The notes beneath the pieces were generated by a model. The model was given only the letters and a program-made list of their open reading frames with translations, did no database searches and was not told the origin of the DNA. 13,342 bases of DNA, from NCBI GenBank assembly GCA_020201415.1, contig JAIVGW010000225.1, positions 1 through 13,342 on the forward strand, read 5' to 3'. The stretch comes from Lentisphaerota bacterium. GTDB lineage: Bacteria > Verrucomicrobiota > Kiritimatiellia > JAAZAB01. A program made the translations under genes and the position numbers. Of this stretch, positions 8,182 through 13,342 are shown piece after piece; position 1 is the stretch's first letter; every line of letters begins with the position of its first letter.

Positions 8182-8187
8182 AGGAGA
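8182..8187 (+). promoter_or_regulatory. Distant Shine-Dalgarno-like AGGAGA before the flavoprotein gene
   Basis: AGGAGA lies 31 bases before the ATG at 8219, too far for normal use, and nothing closer resembles a ribosome site. A perfect palindrome sits between them; if it folds, the effective spacing shrinks to 11 bases. The functional role is inference. Confidence 0.4.
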
Positions 8188-8188
8188 C

Positions 8189-8208
8189 GGCAGCCGGGCC
8201 CGGCTGCC
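8189..8208 (+). repeat. Perfect 20-base palindrome (possible RNA hairpin)
   Basis: GGCAGCCGGG is followed directly by its exact reverse complement. As RNA it can form a stem of about 8 GC-rich pairs with a four-base loop. It fills most of the largest gap in the window (8175-8218). No run of T follows, so it is not a typical intrinsic terminator. It could affect translation of the downstream gene, mark an mRNA processing point, or be a protein-binding dyad. Confidence 0.7.
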
Positions 8209-8218
8209 ATAAGCAACC

Positions 8219-9811
8219 ATGCCAAACATCACCATAAATCAACAGCCGCTGGATGTTCCCGCCGGCACCACACTACTGGAAGCGGCGCAGCGGATGGGCT
8301 GTGAAATCCCCACCATGTGCGCGGGCAAGGGGCTGCCGCATTTCACTTCCTGCATGATCTGTATGGTTGAAGATATCCGCACGGGAAAATTGTTGCCGGC
8401 CTGCTCGACATCGGTAATGGAAGGCATGCGGATCGTTACCGACAGCCCGGCCGTCCTCGACTCCCGCAGAACGGCTCTGGCGCTGCTGCTGGGCGATCAT
8501 CTCGGCGATTGCGAGGGACCCTGCCGGCGGGCCTGTCCAGCCGGAATGGACATTCCCGCCATGCTGCGCCACATCGCCGCGGGAGAAATGGATGAAGCCA
8601 GGCGCGTCGTGCTCCGGGATATTGCCCTGCCCTCCGTCCTCGGACGCATCTGCCCGGCGCCCTGCGAAAAAGTCTGCCGGCGGGGGCACCATGACACCCC
8701 GGTGGCCATCTGCCGGCTGAAGCGTTTCACAGGTGACTTCAACCTGCGGAACAACCTGCCCCGGACGCCGGACACGACCGCTGCCAGCGGCCGGGTCGCC
8801 GTAGTTGGCGCCGGCCCGGCCGGTCTGGCTGCCGCACAGGCCCTGCGCCGGTCCGGACATGCTGTAACGCTTTTTGACAGACAACCCGTTGCCGGAGGCA
8901 ATCTGCGGCATCCGGAATTGGACGGCATACTGCCGCATCAGGTGCTTGACGACGAAATCAATTTAATTCTACGGCAGGGCATTGAACTGCGGCTGGGTGC
9001 GGAAATCGGCGTAACCATCGCCCCCGCCCAGCTGCTTGAGCAGTTCGATCTGATCATCCTGGCCACCGGCGCCGAAGATGCCGCCGCCATGGCACGGCAA
9101 TGGGGGCTGCAATCGGCGGGGGAAGGCATCAAAGTCGAAAGGCATACCGGCCGCACCAGTGATGAGCGCGTCTTTGCCTGCGGCAACGTTGTGCGGCCCG
9201 GACGGCTGGCAGTGCGCGCCCTGGCTCAGGGCCGGACCGCGGGGATGGCGGCGGATCAAGCGTTGCGCCACCAGCCGGTCCAAGGCCGGCCCCGCGGGTA
9301 TGATCACCGCATTCCCGGTCGTCCCGAGCCTGAAGAACTGCGGCAATGGCTGCAGGATGCCGATCCGTCCGACCGCGTGGAACCAGCGGGAAAGCCCGCG
9401 GATGATTACAACGATGACGAGGCGCGCCGCGAAGCGGCACGCTGCCTGCATTGTGATTGCCGCGCCAGGGATGCCTGCAAATTGCGCCGCTATGCTGAAA
9501 CTTACGGCGCCAGCCAACAGGCTTGGCGGCCCGACCAGCGCCGCCATTACCATCCCACGCGTTACGGACAGATTATTTACGACCCGGGGAAATGCATTGC
9601 CTGCGGCCTTTGTATCCGGGTCATGGAAAAGGCCCAGGCTCCCTGGGGCCTTTCATTTATCGGCCGCGGCATGGATGTGCGCGTGGGCACGCCCTTTAAC
9701 GCGTCATTGGAAAAAATACCTGCGCCCGTCGTAGCCGCCGCCCTGGCCGTCTGTCCCACCGGCGCCCTGACGGACACCGGCCGTCAATGTCATACGGAGA
9801 TTATGCCATGA
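8219..9811 (+). CDS. [2Fe-2S]/GltD-like FAD/[4Fe-4S] electron-transfer protein lacking an NAD(P)H domain
   Basis: Domains in order over 530 residues: a NuoG-like [2Fe-2S] ferredoxin (C34, C45, C48, C62); a GltD/dihydropyrimidine-dehydrogenase-type cluster domain (C98/102/106 and C145/149/153); an FAD Rossmann fold (GAGPAG 197-202); a linker with C409/412/414/420; and a C-terminal NuoG-like motif C459-x2-C-x2-C465 with a remote C512-P. In GltD a second Rossmann domain for NADPH interrupts the FAD fold; here LATGA (281-285) runs within about 30 residues into TSDERVFACGN, so that domain is absent. The FAD-contacting Asp of the usual GD motif is Asn323. The protein probably takes electrons from the fused NuoE-NuoF partner encoded upstream rather than from NAD(P)H. 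An in-frame stop at 8210-8212 fixes the start near 8219. Confidence 0.86.
   Translation: MPNITINQQPLDVPAGTTLLEAAQRMGCEIPTMCAGKGLPHFTSCMICMVEDIRTGKLLPACSTSVMEGMRIVTDSPAVLDSRRTALALLLGDHLGDCEGPCRRACPAGMDIPAMLRHIAAGEMDEARRVVLRDIALPSVLGRICPAPCEKVCRRGHHDTPVAICRLKRFTGDFNLRNNLPRTPDTTAASGRVAVVGAGPAGLAAAQALRRSGHAVTLFDRQPVAGGNLRHPELDGILPHQVLDDEINLILRQGIELRLGAEIGVTIAPAQLLEQFDLIILATGAEDAAAMARQWGLQSAGEGIKVERHTGRTSDERVFACGNVVRPGRLAVRALAQGRTAGMAADQALRHQPVQGRPRGYDHRIPGRPEPEELRQWLQDADPSDRVEPAGKPADDYNDDEARREAARCLHCDCRARDACKLRRYAETYGASQQAWRPDQRRHYHPTRYGQIIYDPGKCIACGLCIRVMEKAQAPWGLSFIGRGMDVRVGTPFNASLEKIPAPVVAAALAVCPTGALTDTGRQCHTEIMP
9796..9800 (+). promoter_or_regulatory. Ribosome binding site deciding the start of the exported propeller
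   Basis: GGAGA lies 7 bases before the ATG at 9808, which also overlaps the preceding stop as ATGA. This favours 9808 over the in-frame ATG at 9787, which would put charged and polar residues before the signal peptide. Confidence 0.65.
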
Positions 9812-10956
9812 ACCGGACAGGTCTTGCCATCATGTTATTGACAATCTGGCAGCATACACCGTACAGCGAGGCCGGCACTCCACTAGCGGCCACGGGTAAC
9901 TCCTGGCCGATGGCACGCGGAGATGCCGCCCTGACCGGCGCCTCACCCGCGCGCGTGCCGCGTCAACCGGTATTGCGTTGGACATTTGACGCCGGCGCCA
10001 AAATTCAGGCTGCGCCGATCATTAACGATGGCATTGTGTATGCCGCCGCCACGGACGGATCGGTGCACGCCTTGCAGCTGAGCGACGGCAGCAATGTCTG
10101 GACCCGCCGCATGGAAGCCCGCATTGAAGCGCCACCGCTTTACGCTGATGGCGCTCTGTATATCGGCGACAGCGATGGACGGCTGCATGCCCTGGATGCG
10201 GACACAGGCCGGCCGCGCTGGACTTATAACACGGACGGGGCCATCATGGGCGGCGCGAATTGGGCGCCCGGGGATCCGGCGCTGATTCTGGTCGGCAGTT
10301 ACGATTACCGGCTACACGCCGTGCATGCCGCTGACGGCCAATCCGCCTGGGTGTATGAAACCGACAATTACATACACGGCACCCCGGCGCTGCTGGACGA
10401 CCTGGCGCTGGTCGGCGGCTGTGATGAACATGTGCATGCGGTTAACCTGCGGGACGGCACCCCGCGGGCCAGGATCGCCGCCGGTTCCTACGTGGCCGCC
10501 TCGCCCGCCCTGCGCGACCGGCAGGCCTATGTCGGACACTACGAGGGCGAAGTGCTGGCCATCGATCTAAGCCATAATGAGATAGTCTGGCGTTTCCGCC
10601 CGGACAGCGACACCACCGACAGCCCGGCCTTTCTGGCCTCACCGGCCGTGACCACTACGCGCGTGCTGGCCAGCGACAATGAAGGAGGCTTGTATTGCCT
10701 GGCGCGAGTCAGCGGCAAGGAAATCTGGCGGTTCCGGGCCCATCGCGACATTGAGGGCGGACCGGTAGTGGCGGGCGACCGCGTGTTGTGCGGCGCACGT
10801 GATGGACGCATTTACATGCTGAACTTCAGTGACGGCGAGTTGCTCTGGTCGTATCTGATCGGCAGTCCCATCAGCGCTTCAGCGGCAGTAGTGGACGGCT
10901 GGATTGTAATCGGCGCAACTGATGGCACGCTTTATGCCTTTGGAGACAAAGAATGA
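9808..10956 (+). CDS. Exported PQQ-like beta-propeller protein
   Basis: 382 residues with a likely signal peptide (residues 1-23, MNRTGLAIMLLTIW, then a possible cleavage region around SEAG). The mature part opens with NSWPMARGDAALTGAS, the usual entry to these propellers, and has about seven blades: LSDGSNVW, DADTGRPRW, AADGQSAW, NLRDGTPRA, DLSHNEIVW, VSGKEIW and FSDGELLW. The fourth lacks the docking Trp. Folding into a soluble periplasmic or lipid-free propeller is likely. It differs from the 3997-5763 propeller in having no membrane front, so the two may act at different positions of the same system. No catalytic residues can be named. Its stop overlaps the next start as ATGA. Confidence 0.83.
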   Translation: MNRTGLAIMLLTIWQHTPYSEAGTPLAATGNSWPMARGDAALTGASPARVPRQPVLRWTFDAGAKIQAAPIINDGIVYAAATDGSVHALQLSDGSNVWTRRMEARIEAPPLYADGALYIGDSDGRLHALDADTGRPRWTYNTDGAIMGGANWAPGDPALILVGSYDYRLHAVHAADGQSAWVYETDNYIHGTPALLDDLALVGGCDEHVHAVNLRDGTPRARIAAGSYVAASPALRDRQAYVGHYEGEVLAIDLSHNEIVWRFRPDSDTTDSPAFLASPAVTTTRVLASDNEGGLYCLARVSGKEIWRFRAHRDIEGGPVVAGDRVLCGARDGRIYMLNFSDGELLWSYLIGSPISASAAVVDGWIVIGATDGTLYAFGDKE

Positions 10957-12272
10957 ACATCATTCAAATAGTGCCCGGCTCCGGCGGCGGGTTTTATTGC
11001 CAGAATTGCGTGCGCGATGTCGGCCTGGCCCGGCAATTGCACCGAATGGGACATAAAGTAGTTTTCGTGCCGCTGTACCTGCCGTTCATGGAAATGGCCG
11101 ATGAGGCAGTGACCAGGGCGCCGGTTTTTTACGGTGCGATCAACGTTTATCTGGCCCAGAAACTGCCGTTATACCGCCGGCTGCCGGAAAAATTTCGACG
11201 GTTCATGGACGCTCCCAGCCTGCTGCGCTGGGCTGCGTCGCGGGCCGGTTCCACCCAGGCCGCGGGCCTGGGTGATATGACGCTCAGCGTGTTGCAGGGC
11301 AGCAGCGGCCGCCAGCAACGCGAGCTTCGGCAACTTACCGAATGGCTGCAAACCCAGCCCCGCCCCGACGTCGTGCATCTTTCCAATGCCCTGCTTCTGG
11401 GTCTGGCCCCGGCCCTGCGCGCCGCGCTTGATGTGCCAATTGTCTGTTCCCTGCAGGACGAAGACACCTGGCTGGATGCGTTGCCGGAACCCTACCGCAC
11501 CCGCTGCTGGGACCGGGTGCGGGACTTGTGCCGGGAAGTCGCCCTGTTTATACCCGTCAGCGCAACCTACGCCGCGGCCGCCAGTAAACGCCTGGACCTT
11601 ACCGAAGACCGCTGCCGCATTATTCCACCCGGTGTCGATATCACTGAATTCACCCCCGCCCCGAACCGGCCGGACCGGCCGGTGATCGGCTATCTCTCGG
11701 AACTGAAGCCGACTTTCGGCCTGGATATTTTGATTGAGGCCTTCATTCTGCTCAGGCAACACCGGGAATTGGCCGGACTGCAATTAAAAATCACCGGAGG
11801 CGAACTGCATGCCAAAAACAATTTCATCGAATCAATCCGACGGCGGCTGGCCGAGTCCGGATGCGCCGACGCCGTCGCTTTTGAGGAAGCATTCCGGCAG
11901 CCGCGGCGCACTGCTTTCCTGCAGTCATTGAGCGTGTTGAGCGTGCCCGCGCGCCGACCTGAAGCCTGCGGACTGTTCCTGTTGGAGGCCATGGCCTGCG
12001 GCGTGCCCGTCTGCCAGCCCGACCTGGGCGGGTACCCCGAAATCATTGCGGCCACCGGCGGCGGGTTGATTTACCGGGATCAGAATCCCGCAGGTCTGGC
12101 CGCCGCCCTGCACCCGCTGCTGACCGACCGGGCGCTGGCCGCCCGTTTCGGACAGGCGGGCCGGCAAGCCGTGGTCTCAAACTTCAGCCTGGAACGGGTG
12201 ACGCGGGAGATGACCCGCGTATACCATGAGGCGGCAAAACAGCGGCTGGCTGGGGACAACCAGGAAAGTTGA
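10953..12272 (+). CDS. GT4-family glycosyltransferase
   Basis: 439 residues, cytoplasmic, with no signal or membrane helices. The N-terminal half starts with a Rossmann-type strand (MNIIQIVPGSGGGFYCQNC) and the C-terminal half has the GT-B donor site: PPGVDITEFTP, GYLSELKPTFGLDILIEAF, and the E-x7-E signature of GT4 (E337 ... E345, EACGLFLLE) followed by AMACGVPV. It should transfer a sugar from a nucleotide donor with retention; donor and acceptor cannot be read from sequence. The FYCQNCVRD loop with C-x2-C is characteristic of a subgroup I recall from Planctomycetes-like genomes. GGAG at 10942-10945 and an ATGA overlap with the propeller gene set the start. A role in modifying the exported proteins or the cell surface is speculation. 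Confidence 0.87.
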   Translation: MNIIQIVPGSGGGFYCQNCVRDVGLARQLHRMGHKVVFVPLYLPFMEMADEAVTRAPVFYGAINVYLAQKLPLYRRLPEKFRRFMDAPSLLRWAASRAGSTQAAGLGDMTLSVLQGSSGRQQRELRQLTEWLQTQPRPDVVHLSNALLLGLAPALRAALDVPIVCSLQDEDTWLDALPEPYRTRCWDRVRDLCREVALFIPVSATYAAAASKRLDLTEDRCRIIPPGVDITEFTPAPNRPDRPVIGYLSELKPTFGLDILIEAFILLRQHRELAGLQLKITGGELHAKNNFIESIRRRLAESGCADAVAFEEAFRQPRRTAFLQSLSVLSVPARRPEACGLFLLEAMACGVPVCQPDLGGYPEIIAATGGGLIYRDQNPAGLAAALHPLLTDRALAARFGQAGRQAVVSNFSLERVTREMTRVYHEAAKQRLAGDNQES

Positions 12273-12302
12273 CAAATTAACAACGGCAAGCAGCGGCAAC
12301 CC

Positions 12303-12310
12303 GGGGAGGA
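12303..12310 (+). promoter_or_regulatory. Ribosome binding site of the ABC ATPase gene
   Basis: GGGGAGGA lies a few bases before the ATG at 12314. The 41-base gap before this gene holds no other recognisable signal. Confidence 0.65.
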
Positions 12311-12313
12311 TCC

Positions 12314-13024
12314 ATGGCCCTGTTGAAACTGGAAAACGTAACCAAACATTACACCGGCGCCGGCACTCTGAATGTGCTGAACGGCATAAACCTGGACCTG
12401 GCGGCCGGCGGCTCGCTGGCCGTAGTCGGCCCTTCCGGTTGCGGCAAGAGCACATTGCTGAATCTGATCGGCGCGCTGGATCAGCCGAGCTCCGGCCGGA
12501 TCACGCTGGCCGGCCATGATCTGCGGCAAATGCCCGAGCCCGCCCTGGCGGAGCTGCGCAACCGCCGGATCGGTTTTGTATTTCAGCAGCATTTTCTGCT
12601 GCCGCAATGCAGCGTGTTGGAGAACATTCTGGTGCCCACCCTGGCTTTTAATTCCACCGCCACCGCGCGGCGGCAGTCGCTTGATAGGGCGGAATTCCTG
12701 CTGCAACGCATGGGCCTGATGGAGCGCCGGGACCATCGGCCCGGCCGTCTCTCCGGCGGTGAATCGCAGCGCACCGCCGTAGCCCGGGCTTTGATCAACC
12801 GGCCGGACCTGCTGCTGGCGGACGAGCCCACGGGATCGCTGGATCGGCAGTCCGCCGAAACGCTGGGCGGATTATTATGCGATCTGAACCGCGAGGAGGG
12901 CATCACCCTGGTGGTTGTGACCCACGCGCTGGAACTGGCCCGGCGCATGCACGCCGTTTACCGCCTGGCCGACGGCAAACTCGCCCCGGCAGACGACTCC
13001 AGCTGGAACAGCCCTGCACCATGA
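12314..13024 (+). CDS. ABC transporter ATP-binding protein, LolD/MacB type
   Basis: 236 residues with all nucleotide-binding elements: Walker A GPSGCGKST (39-47), Q-loop in FVFQQHFLLP, signature LSGGESQR (about 147-154), Walker B LLLADEPTG (about 166-174) with the catalytic Glu, D-loop SLDR and the switch His in VVVTHA. The FQQHFLLP and DEPTGSLD wording is typical of the LolD/MacB/FtsE group, which works with FtsX-like permeases that extrude lipoproteins, peptides or other envelope substrates by a mechanotransmission mechanism. The next gene overlaps by ATGA and encodes the matching permease. The substrate is unknown. It is separated from the glycosyltransferase gene by only 41 bases and is likely in the same transcript. 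Confidence 0.92.
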   Translation: MALLKLENVTKHYTGAGTLNVLNGINLDLAAGGSLAVVGPSGCGKSTLLNLIGALDQPSSGRITLAGHDLRQMPEPALAELRNRRIGFVFQQHFLLPQCSVLENILVPTLAFNSTATARRQSLDRAEFLLQRMGLMERRDHRPGRLSGGESQRTAVARALINRPDLLLADEPTGSLDRQSAETLGGLLCDLNREEGITLVVVTHALELARRMHAVYRLADGKLAPADDSSWNSPAP

Positions 13025-13342
13025 ATCGCCTGACTTACATCCTGCGCAGTCTGGTTTATTACCGGCGCTCCAACCTGGGCGTGGCGCTGGGCGCGGCCGT
13101 GGCCGCCACCGTGCTGGCCGGCGCCTTGATGATCGGCGATTCCGTGAGCTTCAGCCTGCAGCAACTGGCCCGCTCACGCCTGGGAAAAATCGATTATGTC
13201 ATGACCTCGTCCGAACATTTTTTCCAGGCCGATATGTCAGCGCGCCTGCCGGGAGTGTCAGCCACCGCCGCCCTGCTGCTTGAAGGCGTGGCGCTCACGC
13301 CGGAAGGCGATGCCCGGATCAACGCCGTCCAACTGCTGGGCG
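13021..13342 (+). CDS. FtsX/MacB-like ABC transporter permease (3' end outside window)
   Basis: ATG at 13021 overlaps the ATPase stop as ATGA and the frame stays open to the window edge (107 residues). The N terminus has the pattern of large FtsX-like permeases: a short basic cytoplasmic lead (MNRLTYILRSLVYYRRSN), one membrane helix (about residues 19-40, rich in Ala, Val and Leu), then GDSVSFSLQQLARSRLGKID, the start of the periplasmic MacB-type core domain. Related permeases in PVC bacteria can be around a thousand residues, so most of the gene is missing here. Its partner is certainly the ATPase upstream; its cargo is not known. Confidence 0.8.
   Translation, partial: MNRLTYILRSLVYYRRSNLGVALGAAVAATVLAGALMIGDSVSFSLQQLARSRLGKIDYVMTSSEHFFQADMSARLPGVSATAALLLEGVALTPEGDARINAVQLLG

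Noticed and set aside
8189..8208. Intrinsic terminator
   Set aside because: The palindrome is followed by ATAAGCAACC with no T tract, and a functionally linked gene starts 11 bases later.
5760..9811. Part of a respiratory complex I operon
   Set aside because: NuoE and NuoF are fused and carry HydB-type extra domains, the NuoG-like part is joined to a GltD-like flavoprotein, and no membrane Nuo subunits are present.
12269..12300. TTGACA resembling a -35 box just before the ABC ATPase gene
   Set aside because: No -10-like hexamer lies 16-18 bases downstream (the region reads AGCGGC), and the match overlaps the glycosyltransferase stop codon by chance.
1..13342. CRISPR arrays, tRNA or rRNA genes, insertion sequences
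   Set aside because: Coding sequence covers nearly the whole window; no regularly spaced repeats, transposase motifs or structural RNA patterns were seen.

Overview
The window is a dense, one-directional gene array on the + strand of a high-GC bacterium. Every plausible gene is on +, adjacent genes overlap or sit within 44 bases of each other, and I see no internal promoter or terminator. It therefore looks like one long operon, cut by the window at both ends. The protein mix suggests the PVC group (Lentisphaerota, Kiritimatiellota, Planctomycetota or relatives): repeated PQQ-like beta-propellers, a NapH/NosR-like polyferredoxin, a fused NuoE-NuoF protein, a GltD-like iron-sulfur flavoprotein and a large ABC permease. 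This is a judgement from protein character, not from a marker gene.

Layout. (1) 1-2040: the tail of a PQQ-like beta-propeller and an NHL-type propeller with a CGCCNPSH motif. (2) 2033-4000: an export and membrane iron-sulfur module. It holds a small Tat-signal cysteine protein broken by an apparent 2-base loss, a four-cluster NapG-like ferredoxin, and a NapH-like membrane polyferredoxin whose last third is in another frame. (3) 3997-5763: a membrane-anchored PQQ-like propeller. (4) 5760-9811: a soluble NADH-oxidising pair. One protein fuses NuoE, a second thioredoxin-like [2Fe-2S] domain, NuoF and two ferredoxin clusters. The other joins a [2Fe-2S] domain, a GltD-like FAD core with no NAD(P)H domain, and NuoG-like cluster motifs. 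(5) 9808-10956: an exported PQQ-like propeller. (6) 10953-13342: a GT4 glycosyltransferase, a LolD/MacB-type ATPase and the start of its permease.

How it may work (inference). NADH would be oxidised by the fused NuoE/F protein and electrons passed through the FAD/iron-sulfur partner. The NapH-like protein would carry them across the membrane to the NapG-like ferredoxin, and the propellers would act as exported scaffolds or partners. No hydrogenase, molybdenum enzyme, cytochrome or proton-pumping Nuo subunit is present, so the terminal acceptor is unknown. The cytoplasmic pair resembles the Stn/HydBC class of flavin-based bifurcating enzymes, but the missing NAD(P)H domain argues against an NADP transhydrogenase.

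The two frame disruptions (near 2115-2122 and 3585-3600) lie about 1.5 kb apart. Downstream overlaps and codon patterns are preserved, so recent mutations or assembly errors are likelier than old decay.
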